A stretch of 64,000 bases of DNA, taken from contig CALUEY010000033.1 in the NCBI GenBank assembly GCA_944319915.1, forward strand, positions 54,112 to 118,111, given 5' to 3'. The position numbers were made by a program, and so were the translations under genes. The notes below the pieces were generated by a model. That model had not been told where the DNA came from and made no database searches. It saw only the letters and a list, made by a program, of their open reading frames with translations. Shown in pieces: positions 18,011 to 27,255 of this stretch. The stretch comes from an uncultured Prevotella sp. GTDB lineage: Bacteria; Bacteroidota; Bacteroidia; Bacteroidales; Bacteroidaceae. Each line of letters starts with the position of its first letter. Within the stretch, counting starts at the first letter, position 1.

Positions 18011-18031
18011 AGCGTTGAAACGAATGGTTGC

Positions 18032-19939
18032 ATGAAACGCAAACTCCCATACATGAAAGCAAGCATACTGATGGCGGCGGCCATGCTCGCCGCTGCCGCC
18101 TGCCCGGCCATGGCCGGGGCGGGCGATGGCGTGGCCACCGACAGCGTGGGCCTGGGCGAGGTGGTGGTGACAGGCACGCGCGGCGGGGCCGACGTGCGCC
18201 ACCTGCCCCTCACCGTGAGCGTGGTGGGCCGCCAGAAGCTCACCGAGAACTACCGCACGCAGCTCCTGCCCACCGTGGGCGAGCAGGTGCCGGGCCTCTT
18301 CGTCACCTCGCGCGGGGTGCTGGGCTACGGCGTGTCCACCGGCTCGGCCGGCAGCATTAAGGTGCGCGGCGTGGGCGGCGGCGCCTCGATGCTGGTGCTC
18401 GTCGACGGCGTGCCGCAGTACGCCGGCCTCATGGGCCACCCCATCCCCGACGCCTACCAGACGATGATGGCCGAGCGCGTGGAGGTGGTGCGCGGCCCCG
18501 CCTCGCTGCTCTACGGCAGCAACGCCATGGGCGGGGTGATGAACATAGTGACGCGCCGCATGGCCGCCGACGGCTCCGAGACCACCGCCACGCTGCAGGG
18601 AGGCTCCTACGGCACCATCGACGGCGGCGTGGCCAACACCACGCGCAAGGGCAGCCTGGAGAGCGTGCTCGGCTTGAACTACAGCCACACCGACGGCCAC
18701 AGGCCCAACTCGCGCTTCAGCCAGTACTCGGGCTTCGCCAAGCTGGCCTACGCGCTCGGGGCCCATTGGCGGGCCTCGGGCTACGTGAGCCTTACGCACT
18801 TCGAGGCCGAGAACCCCGGCGAGGAGGGCAGCCCGCTCACCGACAACGACTCGCGCATCACACGGGGCATGGCCTCGGTGGCGCTGGCCAACGACTATGG
18901 CAGGGCCGAGGGCGCCGTGCGCGCCTTCTACAACTGGGGCCACCACGAGATTAACGACGGCTATGGCCCCGGCGGGCAGCCCCAGGAGGCCCTCTACATG
19001 CACGACGACCTCATGGGCGGCGTGTCGGCATACCAGAGCGCCACGCTCTTCGGCGGCAACCGCCTCACGCTGGGCTTCGACTGGCAGCACTTCGGCGGCC
19101 GCGCCTGGAACGAGCAGCCGCTGACCAAGGCCGAGACCCCGCTCGGCGACAAGGAGCAGGACGTGCTGGCCGGATACGCCGAGCTGCGCCAGGACCTGTG
19201 GGGATGGCTCACCATCGACGCCGGCCTGCGCCTGGACCACCACTCGCAGGCCGGCACCGAGCTGGTGCCGCAGGGCGGGCTCACCTTCCGCCTCTCGCCG
19301 CAGGCCGAGCTGAAGGCCATGGTGGGCAAGGGCTTCCGCAACCCTACCATCCGCGAGATGTACATGTTCACGCCGGCCAACGACCAGCTGGAGCCTGAGC
19401 GACTGGTGAACTACGAGCTGGCCTACGCCCACCGGCTGCTCGGCAACCGCCTGCGCCTGGGCGCCAACGTGTTCTACCTCAAGGCCGACAACATCATCGA
19501 GACCGTGCGCACCGGCGGACGCCCGCGCAACATAAACACGGGCGAGATGGAGAACTGGGGCGTGGAAATCGACGCTGCCTACGATGTAACCAGCCGCCTC
19601 AAGCTTAACGCCAACTACAGTTTCCTTGACATGAACCACCCCGTTGTGGCTGCACCGGAGCACAAACTGTACGTCGGTGGCAACTATAGCGTGGGCCGCT
19701 TTGCGCTGTCTGCCGGCTTGCAATACATCGACGGACTGTACACTGCCACCGAAGCTGTAAACGGCGAGGACCATACCGAGAACTTCTGGCTGCTTAATGC
19801 CACTGCATCTTACCGCGTTGCAGCCGGCTTAAGGATATTCGCCCGCGGCGAAAACCTGCTCGCACAGAGCTACGAGATAAACTATGGCTACCCTATGCCG
19901 CGCGCAACGGTCATGGCCGGAGTCAATCTTGATTTCTGA
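18032..19939 (+). CDS. TonB-dependent outer-membrane receptor
   Basis: 635 residues with a signal peptide (ILMAAAMLAAAACPAMAGA) and a TonB-box-like segment GEVVVTGTR. The plug domain includes SIKVRGVGGGASMLVLVDGVPQ cut across VRG..DGVP, VEVVRGPASLLYGSNAMGGV and NIVTRR; a 22-strand-type barrel follows. The length suits a small-ligand receptor (metal, heme, siderophore or vitamin) rather than a SusC protein, and no SusD or DUF4480 domain is present. The ligand cannot be assigned. From about 19570 to the stop, codon choice shifts from GCC/GGC/CTC to GCT/GGT/CTT/TTG/GTT and GC falls, while the frame stays open. Confidence 0.92.
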   Translation: MKRKLPYMKASILMAAAMLAAAACPAMAGAGDGVATDSVGLGEVVVTGTRGGADVRHLPLTVSVVGRQKLTENYRTQLLPTVGEQVPGLFVTSRGVLGYGVSTGSAGSIKVRGVGGGASMLVLVDGVPQYAGLMGHPIPDAYQTMMAERVEVVRGPASLLYGSNAMGGVMNIVTRRMAADGSETTATLQGGSYGTIDGGVANTTRKGSLESVLGLNYSHTDGHRPNSRFSQYSGFAKLAYALGAHWRASGYVSLTHFEAENPGEEGSPLTDNDSRITRGMASVALANDYGRAEGAVRAFYNWGHHEINDGYGPGGQPQEALYMHDDLMGGVSAYQSATLFGGNRLTLGFDWQHFGGRAWNEQPLTKAETPLGDKEQDVLAGYAELRQDLWGWLTIDAGLRLDHHSQAGTELVPQGGLTFRLSPQAELKAMVGKGFRNPTIREMYMFTPANDQLEPERLVNYELAYAHRLLGNRLRLGANVFYLKADNIIETVRTGGRPRNINTGEMENWGVEIDAAYDVTSRLKLNANYSFLDMNHPVVAAPEHKLYVGGNYSVGRFALSAGLQYIDGLYTATEAVNGEDHTENFWLLNATASYRVAAGLRIFARGENLLAQSYEINYGYPMPRATVMAGVNLDF

Positions 19940-20025
19940 TAAGCTGGTCAACAGGCTGCAGTTAGCGGCTTAGCCATTTGCATAATGGCCTGACCAGGCA
20001 TACAACAATTATGATATAAACCAAC

Positions 20026-20070
20026 AGAGCCCCGCTTCACGCATATGAAGCGGGGCTCTACAGTCTTTTC
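20026..20070 (+). terminator. Intrinsic terminator after the TonB receptor
   Basis: A 14-bp perfect stem (20026-20039 with 20046-20059) is followed by CAGTCTTTTCTT. It is 87 bases past the stop. Confidence 0.75.
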
Positions 20071-20208
20071 TTCCGGCCTGTATTACCAGTTCTTTTTACC
20101 TTTTTTATATACTATTCCGGCCTGTCTTGTCTGTTCTTTTACATCATTTTATATGCCATTTTGGCCTGTTTTGCAGTGCCTTCAGCATGCTTTGCCTTTT
20201 TTGTAAAC
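20071..20208. repeat. Decayed 44-bp tandem repeat in an AT-rich gap
   Basis: Units begin at 20071, 20115 and 20159 with TTCCGGCCTGT, TTCCGGCCTGT and TTTTGGCCTGT, exactly 44 bases apart. The first two are clearly similar along their length; the third is diverged. The 306-base gap holds only this and the terminator. Confidence 0.6.
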
Positions 20209-20245
20209 AGCCTTTGGGGTTGTAGTGTGGAGGCAGTCAGGCCCT

Positions 20246-21205
20246 TCATTCCTTGCGGTAGGCTGAGTTGAGAACCAAAAACAGCAGCAGGGCCGAGGCC
20301 CATCCGGTTATGACGTCGATGACGTAGTGGGCGTATATGTAGACTGTTGAGAAGCAGAGCAGCACGTAGAACGGTGTCAGGAACAGCAGAAGACGGCGCG
20401 AACGGGCTTTCCAAACAAGCAGAAGCAGTATGGTGCTTATGCCCACGTGGCTGCTTGGGAAGGCTGCTGTGGGGCGCTCGCCGGCCTCGTGGGCGTCGGC
20501 CACCATCTTGTAGAACACTCCGTCCTTGTAGCCTGGGCTCTCAAGTGCCTCGCGGTTGTCGGCGAAGTAGTCGCCCACGTCGGCAAACTCGCCCCTGGCC
20601 ACGGCCTCCATGCCTATGGCCTTGTAGTAGTACTGCGGCCCGGCCACGGGCAGGGCTATGTAAACGGTGTAGTAGATGAAGAACGAGGCGGTGATGACGA
20701 ACGCCGCGCGGCTGAACTCCTTGTACCGCCAGAGGAAGAAGAACACCGTCACGACGAGTATCATGGGGAAGTAGGCGGCGTAGCCCAGGTCCATCAGCTC
20801 GCTGAACACGGGGCCGGGCAGGGCCTTGCAGAAGAGCATGGCCGGCTGGCAGCCGAAGAGCCGCTGCTCCCAGGTGGCGAAGTGGTGGTCCTGGTTGGGG
20901 AACATGCGGTTGAACTCATACGTGTCGGGATACCACCACGAGAGCAGGGCCATCTGCACGGCCACGCGGGCGAAGCGCATCAGGCGGCAGGGCCACATCC
21001 TGTAAACGGCCCACAGCGCGGCCGTGATGGCGGCTATGCGCAGCCTGCCCCAGAGCATCGACTCGGGGTTGTGAAGCTTGGTGTAGGTGAAGAGCATGAG
21101 CAGCAGCGTGAGCGCCATGTAGGCCACCATGGCCCACTCGGCGGCCAGCAGCCCCCGCGTGGGCTTCTTGTCGAGGGCGAATATCTTGTTAATTTCGCAT
21201 TTCAT
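20246..21205 (-). CDS. PAP2-superfamily membrane phosphatase / phosphotransferase
   Basis: 319 residues from the ATG at 21205 (MKCEINKIFALDKKPTRG). About six membrane segments are visible. PAP2 motifs are present: HEAGERPTAAFPSSHVG (motif 2 with PSSH) and YIYAHYVIDVITGW (motif 3 His and Asp). The weak first motif and large size resemble the inositol-phosphorylceramide-synthase-like PAP2 subgroup, so a lipid phosphotransferase is possible. It follows the epimerase gene on the same strand, separated by composite repeat (d). Substrate unassigned. Confidence 0.85.
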   Translation of the reverse strand: MKCEINKIFALDKKPTRGLLAAEWAMVAYMALTLLLMLFTYTKLHNPESMLWGRLRIAAITAALWAVYRMWPCRLMRFARVAVQMALLSWWYPDTYEFNRMFPNQDHHFATWEQRLFGCQPAMLFCKALPGPVFSELMDLGYAAYFPMILVVTVFFFLWRYKEFSRAAFVITASFFIYYTVYIALPVAGPQYYYKAIGMEAVARGEFADVGDYFADNREALESPGYKDGVFYKMVADAHEAGERPTAAFPSSHVGISTILLLLVWKARSRRLLLFLTPFYVLLCFSTVYIYAHYVIDVITGWASALLLFLVLNSAYRKE

Positions 21206-21211
21206 TTTTTT

Positions 21212-21328
21212 GATGGGAGTAATGGGAGCTTTGGGAGGGCTGGGAGCTTTGTGAGTACTGGGAATATGCGGGCCACGCCCTGCCACGATGCATATTCTTT
21301 TAATTTTTAACTTTTAACTTTTAACTTC
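21212..21328. repeat. Composite intergenic repeat (copy d)
   Basis: Six 9-nt TGGGAG-type units (21212-21265), then the conserved ~37-bp segment 21257-21293 shared with 15909-15945, then GCATATTCTTTTAATTTTT and three TTAACTT heptads. The whole epimerase-PAP2 spacer is repeat. Confidence 0.8.
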
Positions 21329-22321
21329 CTAAATCCACTTGTTGTCCTTGTACCACCTGATGGTCTCCTTGACGCCGCGCTCCAGTTGCCACTGCGGCTC
21401 GTAGCCCAGCTCGGCGCGCGCCGGGGCTATGTCGCAGCGCCAGTTGCGCTGCCGCATTATGCGGTACTTGTCGTTGTTGAGCGTTGTGGGTCGGCCCGTG
21501 ATGCGGCCTGCCAGCTCGCCGCAGCAGGTGATGGCCCTGAGCAGCCACAGCGGCGCCTTGATGCGCACCACGCGGGGGTGGCCCAGCTCGCGGATGATGA
21601 GGTCGCTGAAGGTGCGCGAGGAGTACACCCGTCCGTCGCTGAGGAAGTACTTGGCGCCGGCGCGGCCCCTTTCGAGGGCCAGGAACACGGCCTGCACCAC
21701 GTCGGCCACGTAGACGAACGTGAGCGACTGCGGCCTGAGGCCTGCGGCGAAGTCGGTGTGGCGCTTTATGCTCTGCGCCATGAGGAAGTAGTCGCGCTCG
21801 CGCGGGCCGTACACCCCCGTGGGCCGCAGCGTCACCACGGGCAGGCCCCCCAGGCTGTCGAGGTAGCGCTCGGCCTCGAGCTTGCTCAGGCCGTAGGCCG
21901 TGTCGGGTCGGGGCGTGTCGGCGGCCGAGATGTCGGTGTGGGGCTCCCGCTCGCGCACGGGGCCCATCACGCTGAGGCTGCTCAGGAAGACGAAGCGGCG
22001 CAGCGGCATGCCCGAGTCGATCAGGGCGTCGGCCAGGTGGCGCGTGCCAATGGCGTTGGTTCGCCTGAAGCCGTGGTTGCCGAGGCACTTGGTGGCCCCG
22101 GCGGCGTGCACCACGTAGTCGAACGAGTGGCCCTGCAGCTGGGCGGCGAGCCTCTCGGGGTCGTCGAGGTCTATCTGCAGGAAGTGTATGCGCGGGTCGG
22201 CCAGGTACTTGCGGCTGCTGGTGGGCCTCACCGCCGCCCACACGTCCATGCCCCGCCTTAGGGCCTCCTCTACTATGAAGCTGCCTATGAAGCCCGAGGC
22301 TCCGGTTATGAGTATGTTCAT
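21329..22321 (-). CDS. NAD(P)-dependent epimerase/dehydratase (extended SDR)
   Basis: 330 residues with the Rossmann motif GASGFIG at residues 7-13, the active-site serine region VFLSSLSVMG, YGLSK (catalytic Tyr/Lys) and LRPTGVYGPRERDY. This is the extended short-chain dehydrogenase fold of nucleotide-sugar epimerases and 3-beta-HSD-like enzymes. The C-terminus ends GVKETIRWYKDNKWI, typical of Bacteroidota members. The substrate cannot be told from sequence. It lies upstream of the PAP2 gene, which might link both to lipid or surface-glycan metabolism; that is inference. Confidence 0.88.
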   Translation of the reverse strand: MNILITGASGFIGSFIVEEALRRGMDVWAAVRPTSSRKYLADPRIHFLQIDLDDPERLAAQLQGHSFDYVVHAAGATKCLGNHGFRRTNAIGTRHLADALIDSGMPLRRFVFLSSLSVMGPVREREPHTDISAADTPRPDTAYGLSKLEAERYLDSLGGLPVVTLRPTGVYGPRERDYFLMAQSIKRHTDFAAGLRPQSLTFVYVADVVQAVFLALERGRAGAKYFLSDGRVYSSRTFSDLIIRELGHPRVVRIKAPLWLLRAITCCGELAGRITGRPTTLNNDKYRIMRQRNWRCDIAPARAELGYEPQWQLERGVKETIRWYKDNKWI

Positions 22322-22384
22322 CGCAGGATTGTTAGCTGTTGTGTATTCGTTAGCGTTGCGCGCCCCTTTTTGTAATTATATTTC

Positions 22385-22553
22385 ACGCCTGCCCGTGGCG
22401 GCTCAACCCTCTGGCGGCCAGCGCGTTGGCGTGGCTGCCGTTTTGCCCGGCCAGACGGCCTGCCTTGGGCTGCCGGACGGCCCTCCCGGGGCTGCCGTTC
22501 GGCCCGCATCGCCGTGCGGCGTGGGCGGGCGTGGGCCGGGCTGTAAGCATTTT
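22385..22553. repeat. Degenerate ~22-nt GC-rich array (copy A)
   Basis: Shares CTGGCGGCCAGCGCGTTG with copies at 37.6 and 59.0 kb, followed by repeated GCCGTTTTGC / GACGGCC cores and a TGTAAGCATTTTTCAGC end. It fills the 232-base spacer between epimerase and cation-efflux genes. Confidence 0.6.
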
Positions 22554-23471
22554 TCAGCAGCCGGGCTGCCCCTGGGCGGGCTTCAGCGGCTCCATGTGGA
22601 GGGTTATGAGCGTGCGTGGGCCGAACTCGCGGCGCAGCCTGCGCTCAATGGCCGTGGCGTGGGCGTGGGCCTCGGCCAGGGGCGTGCGCCCGTCCATGCG
22701 CAGGTGCATCTCCATGGCCACTGAGCTGCCTATGCGGCGCGTGCGCAGGTGGTGCACGTCGCTCACTCCCGGCTCCTGGAGCACTATGTTGCGTATGCGG
22801 TCCTCGGCGCTGCCGGGCAGGCTCTGCTCGAGCAGCTCGCCTGCGGCCTGGCGCACCTGGCCCACGGCCTGCCATACGATGAGCAGGCTCACCACCACGG
22901 CGGCTATGGGGTCGAGCACCGCCCAGCGGCTGCCCAGGGCTATGGCGCCGCCTATGCCTATGGCCGTGCCAACCGACGAGAGGGCGTCGCTGCGGTGGTG
23001 CCAGGCGTTGGCCACCACGGCGGGCGAGCCGAGCCTGCGGCCCGCGCGGGCGGTGAACCTGTAGGCCCACTCCTTGAGGGCTATGCTGGCCAGGGCGGCC
23101 GCGAGGGCTATTGCCCCCGGCATGGGCAGGCTGCCGCCGCCCGCCACCGTGGCTATGCGGGCCAGCCCCTCGAAGAACAGGGCGGCCCCCACCACGAGCA
23201 GCACCATGCCTATGATGGCCGAGGCCATGGTCTCGTACTTGCCGTGGCCGTAGTCGTGGCCGGCGTCCTCGGGCTTCTCGCTGATGTGGACGAACACCAG
23301 CACCAAGGCGTCGGTGAGCAGGTCGGAGAGCGAGTGCACGGCGTCGGCCACCATGGCGGCCGAGTGGCCCACCACGCCCGCGGCCAGCTTGAATGCCACC
23401 AGCGCCACGTTGACCGCGCTGCCGGCCAGGGTCACCCTGCGTATGGCCCTCTCCCTTTTGTTCTGGCTCAT
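22554..23471 (-). CDS. Cation diffusion facilitator (CDF) transporter
   Basis: 305-residue inner-membrane divalent-cation/proton antiporter. Six membrane segments are visible. The metal-site motifs are DAVHSLSDLLTD in TM2 (D-x3-H/D) and NAWHHRSDALSS in TM5 (H-x3-D), and the cytoplasmic C-terminal domain (GVSDVHHLRTRRIGSSVAMEMHLRMD) is present. It resembles the FieF/MamB branch, which exports Fe, Zn or Mn. A second, CzcD-like CDF gene lies at 49 kb. A TAACTTTGC box 19 bases before the ATG drives it, divergent from rnr. Confidence 0.93.
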   Translation of the reverse strand: MSQNKRERAIRRVTLAGSAVNVALVAFKLAAGVVGHSAAMVADAVHSLSDLLTDALVLVFVHISEKPEDAGHDYGHGKYETMASAIIGMVLLVVGAALFFEGLARIATVAGGGSLPMPGAIALAAALASIALKEWAYRFTARAGRRLGSPAVVANAWHHRSDALSSVGTAIGIGGAIALGSRWAVLDPIAAVVVSLLIVWQAVGQVRQAAGELLEQSLPGSAEDRIRNIVLQEPGVSDVHHLRTRRIGSSVAMEMHLRMDGRTPLAEAHAHATAIERRLRREFGPRTLITLHMEPLKPAQGQPGC

Positions 23472-23489
23472 CTTTGTTGCGTTTTGGCT

Positions 23490-23498
23490 GCAAAGTTA
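23490..23498 (-). promoter_or_regulatory. Promoter -7 box for the CDF gene
   Basis: TAACTTTGC on the minus strand, 19 bases before the ATG. Confidence 0.55.
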
Positions 23499-23642
23499 CT
23501 ACTTTTAAATAAATAATAACGCTCAAGATGAGGAAATGCCGATTCTTTTTAGTTACTTTGCACTTGTGGGAGGCCGCGCCGCGCCGCCGCCAGGCCCCGG
23601 GGCCGCGCCGCCCACGCACCACCAACGAAAAAGCATACGACT

Positions 23643-25832
23643 ATGAAGAAGAAAAAAGCCGGCAAGCGCATGTCGAAGAAGCAGGTGGCCGAGATGCTGC
23701 AGGGCCTCTTCTCGGCCCACCCTGGCGACACTTTCACCCTTAAGTACATATTCAAGCACCTCGGGCTCGACACCCACCCGCTGAAGATGCTGGCCGTGGA
23801 CACGCTCGAGGAGATGGCCTGGGACGACTACCTCACCAAGCCCGACGACAGCTCCTACCGCCTGAACAACAAGACGCAGGTGCAGCAGGGCCGATTCCGC
23901 CGCAAGGCCAACGGCAAGAACAGCTTCGTGCCCGACGACGGCTCGCAGCCAGTGTTCGTGGCCGAGCGCAACTCGATGTACGCGCTCGACGGCGACCGGG
24001 TGCAGGTAACCTTCCTGGCGCGCCGCCAGCGCCACATGAAGGAGGCCGTGGTAACCGCCATACTGGAGCGCGCCCGCGACACCTTCGTGGGCAAGCTCCG
24101 GGTGGACAAGGACGCCGCCTTCCTCGTGACGCCCGAGGCCATATTCCCCACCGACATACTCATACCCAAGCGCCGCCTCAAGGGCGGGAAGACCGGGCAG
24201 AAGGCCGTGGTGAGGATAACCCAGTGGCCCGGCGCGGAGCACAAGTACCCCGTGGGCGAGGTGGTCGACGTGCTCGGCGAGCAGGGCGACAACGACGTGG
24301 AGATGAACGCCATACTCGCCCAGTACGGCCTGCCATACAGGTATCCCAAGGCCGTGGAGGAGGCCGCCGACAGGATACCCGCCGAGATAACCGACAAGGA
24401 CATGGAGGGCCGCGAGGACTTCCGCGGGGTGTTCACCTGCACCATCGACCCGCACGACGCCAAGGACTTCGACGACGCCCTCTCCATACGCCGCCTGGGC
24501 AGCGGCCTGTGGGAGGTGGGCGTGCACATAGCCGACGTGTCGCACTACGTGGCCGAGGGCTCCATAATCGACAAGGAGGCCTTCAGGCGCGCCACCAGCG
24601 TGTACCTCGTTGACCGCACCATACCCATGCTCCCCGAGCGGCTGTGCAACTACATCTGCTCGCTGCGCCCCGACGAGGACAAGCTGGCCTACAGCGTGAT
24701 ATTCCAGATGGACGACGAGGCCGGCGTGAAAAGCTCGCGCATAGTGCACACGGCCATACGCAGCTGCCGCCGCTACGCCTATGAGGAGGTGCAGCGGCTG
24801 CTTGAGGACAACGGCGTGGCCGACGGCACGGGCCTGCCGGCCCCGCCCCCGGGCCCCGGCGGCTACAAGGGCGAGCACGCCGCCGAGCTGATAAAGCTCG
24901 ACGCCCTGGCCAAGAAGCTGCGCCAGGCAAGGTTCAAGAACGGAGCGGTGAAGTTCGACCGCGAGGAGCTGCACTTCGACGTGGACGACAAGGGCCACCC
25001 CACGCGCTGCTACTTCAAGACCTCGAAGGACGCCAACAAGCTCATAGAGGAGTTCATGCTGCTGGCCAACCGCACCGTGGCCGAGAGCGTGGGCCGGGTG
25101 AAGAAGGGCCAGAGGGCCAAGACGCTGCCCTACCGCGTGCACGACCAGCCCGACCCCACCAAGCTCGAGGCGCTGCGCGCCTTCGTGGTGAAGTTTGGCT
25201 ACAAGCTCAAGACCGCCGGCACACGCGGAGCCATCTCGAAGAGCCTCAACGCCCTCATGGACGGATGCCACGGCCGCAAGGAGCAGAAGCTGATAGAGAC
25301 CGTGGCACTCAGGGCCATGATGAAGGCCAAGTACAGCGTGCACAACATTGGCCACTACGGGCTGGCCTTCGACTACTACACCCACTTCACCTCGCCCATA
25401 CGCCGCTACCCCGACACCATGGTGCACCGCCTCCTGACGCGCTACCAGCAGGGAGGCCGCTCCGCCAGCAAGGACCGCTACGAGGAGCTGTGCGAGCACT
25501 GCAACGACATGGAGCTGGTGGCGCAGAGCGCCGAGCGCGACTCGGTGAAGTACAAGATGGTGGAGTTCATGGCCGACAAGCTGGGCAATGACTACGACGC
25601 CCACATAAGCGGCATCACCTCTTACGGCATCTACTGCGAGATAGACGAGAACCACTGCGAGGGAATGGTGCCGATGCGCGACCTGGGCGACGACTACTAC
25701 GACTTCGACGAGCGCAACTACTGCCTCGTGGGCCGACGCAGCCACCACAAGTACCAGCTGGGCGACCCCATACGCATCCGCGTGGCCCGGGCCAACCTCG
25801 AGAAGAGGCAGCTCGACTTCGCTATCGTCTGA
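23643..25832 (+). CDS. rnr: Ribonuclease R
   Basis: 729-residue RNase II/R-family 3'-5' exoribonuclease degrading structured RNA. Domains in order: N-terminal winged-helix and cold-shock OB folds (about 1-230), RNB catalytic domain with TIDPHDAKDFDDALSI (metal-binding aspartates), GVHIADVSHYV, LCNYICSLRPDEDKLAYS and HFTSPIRRYPD, then a C-terminal S1 domain ending ANLEKRQLDFAIV. A proline/glycine insert (PAPPPGPGGYKGE) interrupts the RNB region. The Lys-rich tail of enterobacterial RNase R is absent, as is usual in this phylum. It is followed by a large hairpin between convergent genes. Confidence 0.95.
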   Translation: MKKKKAGKRMSKKQVAEMLQGLFSAHPGDTFTLKYIFKHLGLDTHPLKMLAVDTLEEMAWDDYLTKPDDSSYRLNNKTQVQQGRFRRKANGKNSFVPDDGSQPVFVAERNSMYALDGDRVQVTFLARRQRHMKEAVVTAILERARDTFVGKLRVDKDAAFLVTPEAIFPTDILIPKRRLKGGKTGQKAVVRITQWPGAEHKYPVGEVVDVLGEQGDNDVEMNAILAQYGLPYRYPKAVEEAADRIPAEITDKDMEGREDFRGVFTCTIDPHDAKDFDDALSIRRLGSGLWEVGVHIADVSHYVAEGSIIDKEAFRRATSVYLVDRTIPMLPERLCNYICSLRPDEDKLAYSVIFQMDDEAGVKSSRIVHTAIRSCRRYAYEEVQRLLEDNGVADGTGLPAPPPGPGGYKGEHAAELIKLDALAKKLRQARFKNGAVKFDREELHFDVDDKGHPTRCYFKTSKDANKLIEEFMLLANRTVAESVGRVKKGQRAKTLPYRVHDQPDPTKLEALRAFVVKFGYKLKTAGTRGAISKSLNALMDGCHGRKEQKLIETVALRAMMKAKYSVHNIGHYGLAFDYYTHFTSPIRRYPDTMVHRLLTRYQQGGRSASKDRYEELCEHCNDMELVAQSAERDSVKYKMVEFMADKLGNDYDAHISGITSYGIYCEIDENHCEGMVPMRDLGDDYYDFDERNYCLVGRRSHHKYQLGDPIRIRVARANLEKRQLDFAIV

Positions 25833-25847
25833 CAGTGGGGTAAAGCA

Positions 25848-25921
25848 AAAAAATATGCGCGAGGCGGGCGGATGCCGGCCGGCACATTTGCCGGCGTCAG
25901 GCATCCGCCCGCCTCGCGCAT
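25848..25921 (-). terminator. 22-bp-stem intrinsic terminator for the minus-strand unit
   Basis: Arms 25855-25876 and 25900-25921 are perfectly complementary. On the minus strand the stem is followed by TATTTTTTTGC, a proper U-tract, so it can end transcripts from the barrel-protein gene and block read-through into rnr. Confidence 0.8.
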
Positions 25922-25932
25922 CATTCATCCAA

Positions 25933-25988
25933 GCCTGCTTTGCCCTGGTATCCCGCCTGCTTTGCCCTGGTATCCCGCCTGCTTTGCG
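25933..25988. repeat. 22-bp direct repeat, 2.5 copies
   Basis: Units GCCTGCTTTGCCCTGGTATC plus two bases start at 25933 and 25955, with a partial third at 25977. It lies in the 225-base spacer after rnr. Confidence 0.8.
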
Positions 25989-26057
25989 TGGCCTTGTTTA
26001 TCCAGCCTTGTTGCGCCTGCTTCATTGCGCCTTGTCATCTGCCAGGCCTGCCAGGGG

Positions 26058-27254
26058 TCAGAAGGCTTCGTTGATGTTGAACATGAAGCCGCTCTGGCCA
26101 TGCTTGCCGAAGCCGTAGTCGAGGCGCACGTTGACGTTCTTCTTGAACTCCCAGCGGTAGCCCAGCCCGTAGTTGGGCAGCACGTGGGCAAGGCGCACCT
26201 GGCTGAACTTGCCGAACACGGTGCCTGCGCCCACCCACGCCACCACGCCGTGGCGCCGCCACACGTGCTGGCGCACCTCCACCTGGGCCTCGAGCTTGTG
26301 CTTGTCGCGGTAGCGGCCCTCGTAGTAGCCGCGCATGGAGTAGGGGCCGCCCAGCTTGGCCATCATGGCCCACGAGGGGTTGCCGAAGTTGAGCGTGGAG
26401 CGCACGTCGGCGGCTATGGTGGCGCCGCGCCAGGCCGGCGTGTAGGCGTCGGCGCGCAGCTCGGTGGTGCTGAAGCAGTAGTCGTTGCCCAGGAAGCGGG
26501 GGCGGAACGACTGATCCAAGTTAACGTAGAAGCCCCGGTGGGGGTTGGTGGCCACGTCGCGCGAGTCGTACATCAGCGTGAGGCCGAGGCCGAAGTTGTT
26601 GGTGCGCGTGTCCATGCCGCACAGCAGCTCGGGCCGCTCGAAGCCGTGGCCGCGCACGAAGTCGTAGGCCGCCATGGGGCCTATGTAGAGGCTGGGGGCC
26701 ACGCGCCAGAGGAAGCTGGCCTTGGCCTGCGCCTGGAAGCGGCCCATGTCGGACTCGTTGGCGTCGTCGTTGCCCATGGCGTAGCCCATGCCCCAGAACT
26801 TCGAGGGGAAGGAGTAGAAGTAGAGTGTGTAGTCGATGCGGTAGCGGTCGTGCGGGGCCACGTGCAGCCCGCGCACCCCGAGCATGTAGAAGCCCACGGT
26901 GGACACGTCGCCGAAGAGCGACACGTTGGAGGGCATGAGGGTGGTGTCCTGCCTGTCGGCGCTGTAGAGGCCTGCGGCCACGAGGCCCAGGCCGAGCTGT
27001 GTGTTGGTGTTGTAGTGCGGGCCGCCGAGGATGCTGAAGTCGAACTTCTTGTCGGAGCGGCCCTTGTTGGCGTTGCGGAAGTAGTCGGCTATGCGCCTTC
27101 CGAGGCTGCGGCGCTGCGGCGCGGCCTCGGAAGGCGTGGCCTGGGTGGTGTCTGCGGCGGCTGTGGTGTCTGCGGCGGCCCAGGCGTGGCCGCTGCCGGA
27201 GGCTGCGCCTGGGGCGGTGGCCATGAGCATGGCCGATAGCAGGAGTGTCTTCAT
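26058..27254 (-). CDS. BamA/TamA-type outer-membrane beta-barrel protein
   Basis: 398 residues: a signal peptide (MKTLLLSAMLMATAPGAASG), a short linker rich in Thr/Ala, then an Omp85-like 16-strand-type barrel with no POTRA domains visible. Barrel hallmarks are YDSRDVATNPHRGFYVNL, the alternating aromatic strands, YSMRGYYEGRYRDKHKL (an RGY-type L6 loop motif) and a terminal Phe (NINEAF). Such POTRA-less barrels are frequent in Bacteroidota; role unknown. It probably shares a transcript with the PCMD gene, separated by a nine-unit 9-nt array. Confidence 0.85.
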   Translation of the reverse strand: MKTLLLSAMLMATAPGAASGSGHAWAAADTTAAADTTQATPSEAAPQRRSLGRRIADYFRNANKGRSDKKFDFSILGGPHYNTNTQLGLGLVAAGLYSADRQDTTLMPSNVSLFGDVSTVGFYMLGVRGLHVAPHDRYRIDYTLYFYSFPSKFWGMGYAMGNDDANESDMGRFQAQAKASFLWRVAPSLYIGPMAAYDFVRGHGFERPELLCGMDTRTNNFGLGLTLMYDSRDVATNPHRGFYVNLDQSFRPRFLGNDYCFSTTELRADAYTPAWRGATIAADVRSTLNFGNPSWAMMAKLGGPYSMRGYYEGRYRDKHKLEAQVEVRQHVWRRHGVVAWVGAGTVFGKFSQVRLAHVLPNYGLGYRWEFKKNVNVRLDYGFGKHGQSGFMFNINEAF

Positions 27255-27255
27255 T

